Shown here in pieces: positions 53,650-62,487 of a stretch of DNA of 64,000 nt; the stretch's first letter is position 1; the number at the start of each line of letters is the position of its first letter. The position numbers and the translations under genes were made by a program. Origin of the DNA: JBLIDK01 sp047632595 (lineage in GTDB: Bacteria; Bacteroidota; Bacteroidia; Sphingobacteriales; Sphingobacteriaceae). The DNA is taken from contig JBLIDK010000001.1 in the NCBI GenBank assembly GCA_047632595.1, forward strand, positions 1-64,000. The letters run 5' to 3'. The notes under the pieces were generated by a model. It did not search any database and was not told where the DNA came from. It saw only the letters and a list, made by a program, of their open reading frames with translations.

Positions 53650-55029
53650 TTGGAAAGTACCAAAGAAGCATTTTTAAAAGCATCTGAGAAAAAGGTTTTC
53701 GATAAAAACCACAGAAAAACTATCAATTTTAATATTGACAGGTACAATACGTCTGTAAAAAAAGGTAAGGAGCACTTTAATAATTTAGAGTTGGCCCGTC
53801 AGCAAGCCAAAAATACTAAATGGAAAACCATTGAAAATTTAGACCAAGTTCTTTTAGACTTTGAAACTAAATTTACTTCAAATGGTGGTCAGGTACTTTG
53901 GGCAAACACTGCCCAAGATGCGTTAAAGCACATTGATGATATTGTAAAATCAAATTCTGTAAAAACCGTAGTAAAAGCTAAAACTATGGTAACAGAGGAG
54001 ATTGAACTGAATGAGCATTTAGAAAAGCAACAAGTTGAAGTTCTAGAAACCGATTTAGGTGAATACATAGTTCAATTAGCTGGGGAAAAGCCTTATCATA
54101 TTATTACCCCCGCAATGCATAAAAATAAGGAAGACATTGCTGCCTTATTTCAAGAAAAGTTTGATTTACCGCCAAACCAAACTCCACAGCAAGTAACGCA
54201 ATACACAAGAGAAAAATTACGTAAAAAGTTTACCGAAGCAGATTTAGGAATTAGTGGAGCAAATTATGTTATCGCAGATTCTGGAAGTGTTTGTTTAACT
54301 GAAAATGAAGGAAACATTAGGCTAACAACTGCTTTTCCTAAAATACATGTTGCCATTGTTGGGATTGAAAAAGTGCTTTCTAATTTAAACGATTTGCAAT
54401 TATTTTGGCCATTATTAAGTACGCATGGTACTGGTCAACAATTAACCGTTTACAATTCAATTATAAGCGGACCCAAAAGGAAAGGCGAAGTTGATGGGCC
54501 AGAGCAAATGATAGTTATTTTTCTTGATAATGGACGAACTAATCTTTTGGCACAAGCCGACCAGCGAGAAGCTCTTTATTGCATTAGATGTGGCGCTTGC
54601 TTAAATGCTTGCCCAATCTATAAAAATGTTGGGGGCCACTCTTATCAAACAACCTATAGTGGTCCAATTGGTTCTGTAATTAATCCACATCAAAAAGGAA
54701 TGAAAGAATTTGGACACTTAAGTCAAGCTTCTTCTTTATGTGGAAATTGCACAGAAGTTTGTCCGGTTCGAATTGATTTGCACAATATGCTGTTAACCAA
54801 TAGGCATAAAGCAGTTCAAAAGAAACTTTACCCTAAATCTGAGGCTTGGTCATGGTTTTTCTGGAAAGTTGGAATGATGAAAAGAAGTAGAATGCAATTA
54901 GGTTCTAGCAAATTCAAAAACAAAATTCTATCACGCATATTTGGTAAATCATGGGGAAAACACCGAACGTTGCCAGAAATAGCTGATAAATCATTTGCCC
55001 AGCAATGGGAAGAAACTCGAAGTGAGTAG
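53650..55029 (+). CDS. LutB-like iron-sulfur protein (lactate utilisation family)
   Basis: 459 residues. An N-terminal LUD domain (about 70-300) with SGANYVIADSGSVCLTENEG precedes two 4Fe-4S motifs: CIRCGACLNACPIY and CGNCTEVCPVRID. The family includes LutB, part of L-lactate oxidation with LutA and LutC, neither of which is in the window. No ATG is possible: the codon after the M28 stop is in the same frame and the first methionine is far inside, so translation starts at TTG 53650 (MESTKEAFLKASEKK). It may serve another electron-transfer role; the lone copy makes this uncertain. Confidence 0.88.
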   Translation: MESTKEAFLKASEKKVFDKNHRKTINFNIDRYNTSVKKGKEHFNNLELARQQAKNTKWKTIENLDQVLLDFETKFTSNGGQVLWANTAQDALKHIDDIVKSNSVKTVVKAKTMVTEEIELNEHLEKQQVEVLETDLGEYIVQLAGEKPYHIITPAMHKNKEDIAALFQEKFDLPPNQTPQQVTQYTREKLRKKFTEADLGISGANYVIADSGSVCLTENEGNIRLTTAFPKIHVAIVGIEKVLSNLNDLQLFWPLLSTHGTGQQLTVYNSIISGPKRKGEVDGPEQMIVIFLDNGRTNLLAQADQREALYCIRCGACLNACPIYKNVGGHSYQTTYSGPIGSVINPHQKGMKEFGHLSQASSLCGNCTEVCPVRIDLHNMLLTNRHKAVQKKLYPKSEAWSWFFWKVGMMKRSRMQLGSSKFKNKILSRIFGKSWGKHRTLPEIADKSFAQQWEETRSE

Positions 55030-55075
55030 TTATTTCAGATTTTCGTAATAAAACACACCATATCTAATATTCTTC

Positions 55076-57052
55076 ATGAATTTTAACTCAAAAGGCATAA
55101 GTAACGCAGTATTGATACAATTGTATGAATACTTACTGAAACCAAGGTTGGTAGAGGAAAAAATGCTAAACCTTTTAAGACAAGGTAAAATATCGAAATG
55201 GTTTAGCGGCATTGGTCAAGAAGCAATTGCTGTAGGAACAACAGCCGCAATGGAGAAGGACGAGTACATTCTTCCTATGCATAGAAATTTAGGGGTTTTT
55301 ACAACTCGAGACGTGCCTTTAGAGAAACTTTTCAAGCAATTTCAGGGCAAATATGATGGTTTTACTAAAGGCCGAGACCGATCCTTTCATTTTGGTGCAA
55401 ACGAGTTTCATATTGTTGGGATGATTTCGCATTTAGGTCCACAATTAGCTGTTGCCGATGGAATATCATTAGCAAACAAACTAGATAATAATGGCAAATC
55501 TACCTTAGTGTTTAGTGGTGAAGGTGGTACTAGTGAAGGTGATTTCCATGAGGCCTTAAATGTCGCAGCAGTATGGGACTTACCTGTGATTTTTGTAGTA
55601 GAAAACAATGGTTATGGTTTATCAACACCAACTTTAGAACAGTTTAGGTGTAAAAACATAGCGGATAAGGCAAAAGGTTTTGGAATGAAAGGGATTACCA
55701 TTGACGGTAACAACATTCTTGAAGTTTATAAAACCATTAAAGATTTACGTGAATCAATGGTTAAAAATCCTGCACCAGTATTAGTTGAGTGTATGACATT
55801 TAGAATGCGAGGACATGAAGAGGCATCAGGAACAAAATATGTACCACAACAATTGATGGATGAATGGGCTAAAAAAGACCCATTGAATAACTTTGAGACC
55901 TTTCTACTTTCGAAAAAAATTATTACAAAAGAATTTATTGAGGAGAAGAGAAATAACATTAAAATTGAAATCAATGAAGCATTGGATGGTGCACATAATG
56001 GTATTGAGCCATTAGTTGCTTCTGAAACCGAATTAAACGACGTATACATGCCTTTTGAGCTTCAAACTATAGAAGCTTCAGAAGAGCTTGAAGAAATGCG
56101 TCTAATAGACGCTATTAGTGATTCGTTACGAGAAAACTTTAGAAAGCATGAAAACCTACTATTAATGGGGCAAGATGTGGCTGAATATGGTGGAGTTTTC
56201 AAAATTACGGAAGGTTTTGTTGAAGAATTCGGAAAAGATAGGATACGGAATACTCCAATTTGTGAATCCGCTATAATTGGGGCTGCTTTAGGTTTATCAA
56301 TAAAAGGTAAAAAATCGATAGTTGAAATGCAATTCGCGGATTTTGTAACCTGCGGATTTAATCAAATTATAAACAATTTAGCAAAATCACATTACCGTTG
56401 GGAACAAAACGCAGATGTTGTTGTTCGAATGCCAACTGGAGCTGGAGTTGGAGCAGGTCCATTTCATAGTCAAAGTAATGAAGCATGGTTTTTTCATACA
56501 CCTGGATTAAAAATTGCCTACCCTGCTTACCCAGCAGATGCTAAAGGATTATTAAGTACAGCAATTGAAGACCCTAATCCAGTGTTATTTTTTGAGCACA
56601 AGGCATTATATAGAAGTATTAGAGGAATGGTTCCAAAAGGAAACTATACAATCCCATTTGGTGAGGCTTCTATTTGCAAACAAGGAGAACAGTTAACCAT
56701 TGTTACATATGGCATGGGAGTTCATTGGGCTATGCAATTTCAAGCCGAGCACCCAGAAAAAGATTTAGAAATTATTGATTTAAGAACATTAATGCCTTGG
56801 GACAAGAAGACCGTTGAGGCATCCGTTAAAAAAACGAATAAAGTGCTAATTCTTCATGAAGACACTTTAATTGGTGGAATTGGTGGGGAAATTAGTGCTT
56901 GGATAAATGAGCATTGCTTCACTCACCTTGATGCTCCAGTAATGCGTTGTGCAAGTATTGATACTCCAATACCAATGCATGCTGCTTTGGAGGCAAATTT
57001 CTTAGCTCAATCGAGATTAGGAGAAACAATAGAAAAGCTTCTTAACTACTAG
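55076..57052 (+). CDS. Fused E1 alpha/beta subunit of a branched-chain or related 2-oxoacid dehydrogenase
   Basis: 658 residues. The alpha part (about 1-325) has the thiamine diphosphate motif starting GEGGTSEGDF and ending VVENNGYG; the beta part (about 340-658) has LMGQDVAEYGGVFKITEGF and MQFADFVTCGFNQIINNLA. Both halves are in one frame, the form usual in Bacteroidota. The closest type is branched-chain alpha-keto acid or pyruvate-like dehydrogenase E1; the substrate cannot be told by eye. E2 and E3 genes are elsewhere. It is separated from LutB by 46 nt. Confidence 0.9.
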   Translation: MNFNSKGISNAVLIQLYEYLLKPRLVEEKMLNLLRQGKISKWFSGIGQEAIAVGTTAAMEKDEYILPMHRNLGVFTTRDVPLEKLFKQFQGKYDGFTKGRDRSFHFGANEFHIVGMISHLGPQLAVADGISLANKLDNNGKSTLVFSGEGGTSEGDFHEALNVAAVWDLPVIFVVENNGYGLSTPTLEQFRCKNIADKAKGFGMKGITIDGNNILEVYKTIKDLRESMVKNPAPVLVECMTFRMRGHEEASGTKYVPQQLMDEWAKKDPLNNFETFLLSKKIITKEFIEEKRNNIKIEINEALDGAHNGIEPLVASETELNDVYMPFELQTIEASEELEEMRLIDAISDSLRENFRKHENLLLMGQDVAEYGGVFKITEGFVEEFGKDRIRNTPICESAIIGAALGLSIKGKKSIVEMQFADFVTCGFNQIINNLAKSHYRWEQNADVVVRMPTGAGVGAGPFHSQSNEAWFFHTPGLKIAYPAYPADAKGLLSTAIEDPNPVLFFEHKALYRSIRGMVPKGNYTIPFGEASICKQGEQLTIVTYGMGVHWAMQFQAEHPEKDLEIIDLRTLMPWDKKTVEASVKKTNKVLILHEDTLIGGIGGEISAWINEHCFTHLDAPVMRCASIDTPIPMHAALEANFLAQSRLGETIEKLLNY

Positions 57053-57073
57053 TTTTTAGGAGAAATTTGGCAT

Positions 57074-57110
57074 AAAAAAAGCGGTCTCTGTAAAGAAACC
57101 GCTCTTGCTT
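57074..57110 (-). terminator. Terminator between fused E1 and moxR
   Basis: Stem AGCGGT (57080-57085) and ACCGCT (57098-57103), loop 12 nt. On the minus strand it is followed by TTTTTTTATG, a clear T-run, so it stops the moxR-side transcript. It also lies 27 nt after the E1 stop and may act for both genes. Confidence 0.65.
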
Positions 57111-57187
57111 AACCTAAAAATTTCAATTATGAAAAATTTACTCCTACTTCAAATTTAACAATCTTATTATAAATACCAAATTTTTTT

Positions 57188-58171
57188 TTAAAAAATCTCT
57201 GAAATTATACTTTCTACAGTAATACCTTCAGCCTCTGCTTTGTAGTTCCTAATTATTCTATGCCTTAGTATTGGAATTGCTACAGCTTGCACATCTTCTA
57301 TATCCGGGCTATATTTTCCACTTAACGCTGCGTGGCACTTTGCAGCTAATACTAAATTCTGACTTGCTCGAGGTCCTGCACCCCAGGTAATGTAGTTTTT
57401 AATTACTTCGGGAGCTAAATTTCCTAATGGTCTAGTTTTTCCCACAAGCGTTACTGCGTATTCAACTACTTGATCCGCAACTGGAATTCTTCTTACCAAC
57501 TGCTGAAATTTAATAATATCAGCACCACTAATTACCGTGTTCAATTCATTTTTTAGAGTTGTTGTAGTTTGCTTAACAACATTAACCTCGTCTTTGTAAG
57601 ATGGATAGTCAATAAATATATTGAACATGAATCTATCTAATTGAGCTTCTGGTAATGGGTAAGTCCCTTCTTGTTCAATTGGGTTTTGTGTAGCTAATAC
57701 AAAAAATGGTTTAGGCAATGGTTCATTCTTACCAGCAACAGTTACAGACCTTTCTTGCATTGCCTCAAGTAGGGCTGCCTGAGTTTTTGGTGGAGTTCTG
57801 TTTATCTCATCAGCAAGAACAATGTTTGAGAAAATTGGACCTTTTACAAACTTGAAGTTTCTGCTTTCATCAAGAATTTCAGATCCAGTGATATCACTTG
57901 GCATTAAATCTGGTGTAAATTGAATTCTGCTAGAGTCTAAATCCAATACATTAGAAATGGTTTGAACTAATAAGGTTTTAGCCAAACCTGGAACTCCAAC
58001 TAATAAACAATGACCATCAGAAAAAATAGAAATTAGAACTAATTTAATTGCATCTTCTTGACCAACAATTACCTTAGCTATTTCTTTTTTGATTTCTTCA
58101 AAGTTGCTTTTTAATAGATCTACTGCTTTAACATCAGAACCATTATCAACTATTTCTGTAATATTATCCAT
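57188..58171 (-). CDS. MoxR-family AAA ATPase
   Basis: 327 residues. Walker A is GVPGLAKTLLVQTI, Walker B ADEINRTPPKTQAALLEAMQE, sensor 1 VLATQNPIEQEGTYPLPEAQ. MoxR proteins act as chaperone-like ATPases, often with von Willebrand factor A proteins and stress or respiratory complexes. Here it is last in an operon of periplasmic folding factors (3 nt gap). Its own vWA partners, if any, are not in the window. Confidence 0.93.
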   Translation of the reverse strand: MDNITEIVDNGSDVKAVDLLKSNFEEIKKEIAKVIVGQEDAIKLVLISIFSDGHCLLVGVPGLAKTLLVQTISNVLDLDSSRIQFTPDLMPSDITGSEILDESRNFKFVKGPIFSNIVLADEINRTPPKTQAALLEAMQERSVTVAGKNEPLPKPFFVLATQNPIEQEGTYPLPEAQLDRFMFNIFIDYPSYKDEVNVVKQTTTTLKNELNTVISGADIIKFQQLVRRIPVADQVVEYAVTLVGKTRPLGNLAPEVIKNYITWGAGPRASQNLVLAAKCHAALSGKYSPDIEDVQAVAIPILRHRIIRNYKAEAEGITVESIISEIF

Positions 58172-58174
58172 GTA

Positions 58175-59533
58175 TTATTTTAAAGTTTTTGCTCCGCCCA
58201 TCCAGAATTGCAAATTATCACAAGTTTTGTAATCTTCACTAACTCTAACATAAGTTTTACTACCCTTTTCTTTAAACCAGCTATCTACGTAATTTGCTTG
58301 CTTTTCACTTTTTGCAGCTTCCTGAATTTTAGGGTAATCAGTTTCTAAACTAGCTCTATGTGGTGGAGATTTTGAAATATAATTGATTAATCTAAATCCT
58401 TGCTTTCCATCTCTAGCTTCGAAGTAAGTTGGTCTTGAAATTCCACCAACATCCATTGTGTCTATCACATACGCCATTGAAGCATCTAAAAGGTTAGTAG
58501 GAATACTTGTTGTTCCATCATTTTGATTAAGCAATAGTCCACCGCTATTTTTTGTAGTTTCATCTTCACTTACTAATGAGGCAGCCTCGCTAAATGTTAA
58601 GCTATCAATTATTATAAGGTTAAAAATACTATCTAATAATTGCTCTGCTTTATTTAAGTCCTCTAAGGTAACATCAGGCGTTAGTAGAATGTGTCTCACG
58701 TTAACCTGCTCTCCCCTTCTTTCTATCATTTCTACAATATGAAAACCAAATTTGGTTTTAACTATTCCTGAAACTTCACCAGGTTTTAATTTAAATGCAA
58801 CAGCTTCAAACTCTTTAACAAGTTCACCTCTTCCAACAAATCCTAAATCACCGCCATTCTGAGCACTTGGACCTTGAGAATAGATTCGAGCCATGGTCTT
58901 AAAGCTTTGCCCATCAGTTACAATCCTATTTCTAATATCGCGTAGTTTTTCTTTGCAAGCATCTTCTGACGCTTCGCTTACTCCAGGAAACTTAACAATT
59001 TGTGCAATTGTAACTTCGGCATTAAAATAAGGTATACTATCCTTTGGTATTTTTTTAAAGTATGATTTTACTTCAGAAGGAGTAATGTTAATGTTCCTTG
59101 TAATTTCTCCTTGCATTTGCTGAGCTAATAACAAGTCCTTTATTGCTGGTCGTAATTCATCTTTAAATTGTAGCACAGATTTTTCATAAAATTCCTCAAA
59201 ATTCTCTTGCCCACCAAGTTGAGTAACAAAATAGCGCATTCTTCTGTCTAACTCAGTATTTACTTGTTGATCTGTAATTTGAATGCTGTCAATTGCAGCT
59301 TGATTGATTAATAGTTTTTCAGTTAGTAATTCTTCTAAAATTTGACATTTTAGATTTCCTTCTCCCCCATAACCTTGAGCCAAATATTGAGCATTTCTGT
59401 TTTCAATATCTGATTTCAAGATAATTTCTTCACCTACAACAGCTACAACTCCGTCAATAACTTTTGGGTTTTGCGCTATACTCACCCCTATAAATGAAAT
59501 AATCACACTAAAAATCACTACTCCCTTTATCAT
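58175..59533 (-). CDS. SurA-like periplasmic peptidyl-prolyl isomerase
   Basis: 452 residues with a signal peptide (1-20). A SurA-type N-terminal chaperone region is followed by parvulin domains at about 175-270 (QNGGDLGFVGRGELVKEFE is in the first) and a second, partial one from about 275 (VNVRHILLTPDVTLEDL). It should help fold outer-membrane proteins. ATG overlaps the stop of the next gene upstream by 4 nt (ATGA). Confidence 0.9.
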   Translation of the reverse strand: MIKGVVIFSVIISFIGVSIAQNPKVIDGVVAVVGEEIILKSDIENRNAQYLAQGYGGEGNLKCQILEELLTEKLLINQAAIDSIQITDQQVNTELDRRMRYFVTQLGGQENFEEFYEKSVLQFKDELRPAIKDLLLAQQMQGEITRNINITPSEVKSYFKKIPKDSIPYFNAEVTIAQIVKFPGVSEASEDACKEKLRDIRNRIVTDGQSFKTMARIYSQGPSAQNGGDLGFVGRGELVKEFEAVAFKLKPGEVSGIVKTKFGFHIVEMIERRGEQVNVRHILLTPDVTLEDLNKAEQLLDSIFNLIIIDSLTFSEAASLVSEDETTKNSGGLLLNQNDGTTSIPTNLLDASMAYVIDTMDVGGISRPTYFEARDGKQGFRLINYISKSPPHRASLETDYPKIQEAAKSEKQANYVDSWFKEKGSKTYVRVSEDYKTCDNLQFWMGGAKTLK

Positions 59534-60402
59534 TTTATTATTTCAAATTTGTTGTTTTTCAGACCTTCTGCCCGAACATCTTGTTCAATCTTTTTTGTTA
59601 ATTCAAGTTTCCTTTTGTTTAACAAGATGGATCTAATTGTTTGTCGCTCTAATTGAAACGGTGATTCACTGTCTTTAGTCCTAAAATCATTAATAAAAAT
59701 ATAGGCTAAATTATCGTTTATGTTAATCTTCTGAATGGATTTGTTTTTTATACTTATTGCATTTTCCTCAACACCTTTATCAATCAATAGTGCAAAGTTT
59801 TTTACCGATTGCCAAGTGGTGTCGTTAATTAAGTATTTTGGTGAGAATGTAACACAATAATCTTCGAGGTTCAACTGGTCTTCTTCTTTAGATGATAGCA
59901 TCCAACGTCTTACTTTCCATAATTCTGGAGAATTTTTAGGCAAAACTATAAATGAGCCTCTAATTACTGGTTCTTTAAGTTTAAAGCTTTCAATATTGCT
60001 TTTGTAATATTGAAACAAAACAGTGTCATGAATAGCAGTATCTAACTTCTGATTTACAAGTTGTTGTTGGTACAGATAAGTAATCAACGAATTCTTATAG
60101 GATAAGATTTTATTATCAAGAGCTCGACTATCAATAGTTAAGTTCTCCTCAGCCTTTAGAACCATTAATTGATCGGTAATCCATGAGTTTATATACCCTT
60201 GAACAATCAAGGCGCTATCCCTCTCACTTGTTCCATCAACTATCATGGATTCCAAGTCTGCTTCGTAAAGGTACTTACTTCCAACTCTTGCAACTGGATC
60301 ACCCTTTTCTTCATTACCTCTATTTTCTAACCAATTACAACCTGAATTAAATGTTGTAACTACCATTGCAACTAGAAATACTATTGATTTTATATTTGGC
60401 AT
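59530..60402 (-). CDS. Putative lipoprotein related to SurA N-terminal domains
   Basis: 290 residues. A lipoprotein signal is present (TTFNSGCNW, Cys about 22). The next region (DPVARVGSKYLYEADLESMI) looks like a SurA N-domain, but no complete parvulin domain is seen. It lies between two parvulin-type genes and shares their operon, so a chaperone role is likely. The overlap of 4 nt with the downstream gene supports coupling. The function is inferred from place and weak similarity only. Confidence 0.75.
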   Translation of the reverse strand: MPNIKSIVFLVAMVVTTFNSGCNWLENRGNEEKGDPVARVGSKYLYEADLESMIVDGTSERDSALIVQGYINSWITDQLMVLKAEENLTIDSRALDNKILSYKNSLITYLYQQQLVNQKLDTAIHDTVLFQYYKSNIESFKLKEPVIRGSFIVLPKNSPELWKVRRWMLSSKEEDQLNLEDYCVTFSPKYLINDTTWQSVKNFALLIDKGVEENAISIKNKSIQKININDNLAYIFINDFRTKDSESPFQLERQTIRSILLNKRKLELTKKIEQDVRAEGLKNNKFEIIK

Positions 60403-60416
60403 TAAACTCGTTCTAT

Positions 60417-62360
60417 TTAGTTTTCAATCAGTGAATTGAAAACATCCTCATTTACGCTCCAATTGTATTTTTGGCGTAACTCACTAATCCATTTCTTTTC
60501 CAAGACATCTTGGTATTCAGCTGTTACAATTCCGCGAATTTCACTTAATTTTTTTGAACCAGCAGGAATTACTTCATTTATTTGAACAAAGTTGAATTTT
60601 CCTTTGTTTTCAAATACTTTAGAAACTCCTTTTTTCCATTTAGGAAGGTTTTCTAGTTTGGCCAAGCCCTTTTCATAAACTCCCTCAGAAATAGAAACCA
60701 CAACACTTTCTTTATTAAAATAGGACAGAACTGAGTCAACTGATACTTCACCTTTCTTTACCATTTTTCTGGCTTTTTTAGCGTCTTCGTAATTTGCTAC
60801 TTCAAAAATAATTCCATCCAATCTATCATCCCATTTGTATTTTGATTTAATGCCTTGATAGTAGTTATCTAACCCCAATGAATCTTCTACTGCTTTACTC
60901 CAAACCATCCTGTCTGTTAATTCAAATAACAAAATACCATCATGATATTCAGTTACTAGGTTGTTAAACTCAGGATACTTTTTCTCTAATTGAGTATCTT
61001 CATAAGCACTTAACTTTTCGTCAACAAACTTTTTATAAAGAGCATTTATCATAGACTCTTTTTCCTTTTCAGTTACACCACTTTGATTCTTTTCAATATA
61101 ACCTAAGAATTCAATAAGGCCAATAGACTGGTTTGCAAAAGACATGATTTCTTGGTCCTTTTTGAATGACAATTCATTCTTCCAAGTTTTGGTTACTATA
61201 CTTTCATCCACAAGCGACTTTGCATAAAAAAAGGTTTCATTGTTTTCTTTAAAGGTATAATCCTTTTTAATTCGATTTAAAAATCGCTCCTTATCTAGAC
61301 TCCCTCTGCTATCTCGTAAGACTTTACTTTTAATTTCTGGTTTGTATTCCTCAAATGTTGGAGGAACTTTCTTTTCGATTCTTTTAATTATGTGGTAGCC
61401 ATATTTCGTCTTAACCGGTTTGCTTATATCACCATCATTCTCCAATGCAAAAGCAGCATCTTCAAATTCACTAATCATTTGACGAATTCCAAAATATGGA
61501 AGTTCTCCACCATTACTTGCAGATCTTCTATCAGCAGAATATTGAGATGCTAAATCCCTAAAATCAACACCTTCAATTGCAGATGCATATACCTCGTTCG
61601 ATAGTTTTTTAGCTTCAAAATCGGTCATGTCTTCATCAGGACGCATTAATATATGTGCAACTTTAACTTCACCACGTGCAGGTCTGCGATCAATAGTTTT
61701 AACGATGTGGTAGCCAAAACGAGTTTTAACAGGTAATGATATTTCTCCGATTTTATTAGCAAATGCTGCAGTTTCAAAAGGGTAGACCATAGAAAATGCT
61801 GTAAAAAAGCCTAAATTTCCGCCTAATTCTGCACTTCCTTTATCTGCAGAGTGTTTTTTGGCAGCTTCTTCAAAAGTTGTTTTACCAGCAACAATATCCT
61901 TTCTTATCTCCATAAGTTTTGAATAAACTTCTTGAGCTTCCAAATCAGTAGCATTTTCTGCAACATTTAATAAAATATGAGAAGCTCTTACATCTTCTAG
62001 CGTTCTATTGTAAGCTTCTTTTACCAGCTTGTCGCTAGTTTCTGAATCCGTTAAATAAGGTTTAGCCAATTGAGCACGATATCCTGCTAATTCAGTAAGA
62101 AAAGCTTTAGTGGTATCCATTCCTAAAGATTCTGCTTCTTTAACTTTCAATTTAAAATTCACATACAAATCTAAATACTCCTTTAATGAATTTTCATCCA
62201 TTGCAGAAGTGGTAGTTTGAACACTATTTTTATTGTAAACCCTTAAAAATTCACTTTTTGGAACATTTTCACCGTTTACAACAAGTAAAATTTCATCCTG
62301 CGAAAAGCAAGAAAAACTAATCAAGATGCTTAATAGTAGGTATACGCTTATGTTTTTCAT
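60417..62360 (-). CDS. Periplasmic peptidyl-prolyl isomerase with two parvulin domains
   Basis: 647 residues. Signal peptide about 1-20 (SFSCFSQ). Two parvulin domains: about 124-226 (VRASHILLNVAENATDL and ELGGNLGFFTAFSMVYPFE) and about 231-332 (VKVAHILMRPDEDMTDFE and GGELPYFGIRQMISEFED). The C-terminal 300 residues are helical and have no clear family. It probably helps outer-membrane protein assembly. It heads a four-gene operon; a palindromic GGCTA/TAGCC element lies 42 nt before its ATG (62403-62415). Confidence 0.9.
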   Translation of the reverse strand: MKNISVYLLLSILISFSCFSQDEILLVVNGENVPKSEFLRVYNKNSVQTTTSAMDENSLKEYLDLYVNFKLKVKEAESLGMDTTKAFLTELAGYRAQLAKPYLTDSETSDKLVKEAYNRTLEDVRASHILLNVAENATDLEAQEVYSKLMEIRKDIVAGKTTFEEAAKKHSADKGSAELGGNLGFFTAFSMVYPFETAAFANKIGEISLPVKTRFGYHIVKTIDRRPARGEVKVAHILMRPDEDMTDFEAKKLSNEVYASAIEGVDFRDLASQYSADRRSASNGGELPYFGIRQMISEFEDAAFALENDGDISKPVKTKYGYHIIKRIEKKVPPTFEEYKPEIKSKVLRDSRGSLDKERFLNRIKKDYTFKENNETFFYAKSLVDESIVTKTWKNELSFKKDQEIMSFANQSIGLIEFLGYIEKNQSGVTEKEKESMINALYKKFVDEKLSAYEDTQLEKKYPEFNNLVTEYHDGILLFELTDRMVWSKAVEDSLGLDNYYQGIKSKYKWDDRLDGIIFEVANYEDAKKARKMVKKGEVSVDSVLSYFNKESVVVSISEGVYEKGLAKLENLPKWKKGVSKVFENKGKFNFVQINEVIPAGSKKLSEIRGIVTAEYQDVLEKKWISELRQKYNWSVNEDVFNSLIEN

Positions 62361-62402
62361 TATAATAGAACTAAAATATATTAATAATTATAAAATTGAA
62401 GG

Positions 62403-62415
62403 GGCTAAAATAGCC
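62403..62415. promoter_or_regulatory. Short inverted repeat in the parvulin/oppA-like divergent spacer
   Basis: GGCTA and TAGCC around AAA form a 13-bp near-palindrome in the 127-nt spacer between two divergent genes. It may be an operator or part of the leader of the parvulin gene. Confidence 0.3.
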
Positions 62416-62475
62416 AAAGTATTATAGGTAAACAACGTCTATTTAATGAAAATATGATGTGACCTTGTCATTATG

Positions 62476-62483
62476 TACTTTTG
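62476..62483 (+). promoter_or_regulatory. -7 box 4 nt before the binding-protein ATG
   Basis: TACTTTTG fits TAnnTTTG and is followed by CAAC then ATG at 62488. Transcription would start almost at the start codon. No -33 box at the standard spacing is seen. Confidence 0.45.
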
Positions 62484-62487
62484 CAAC

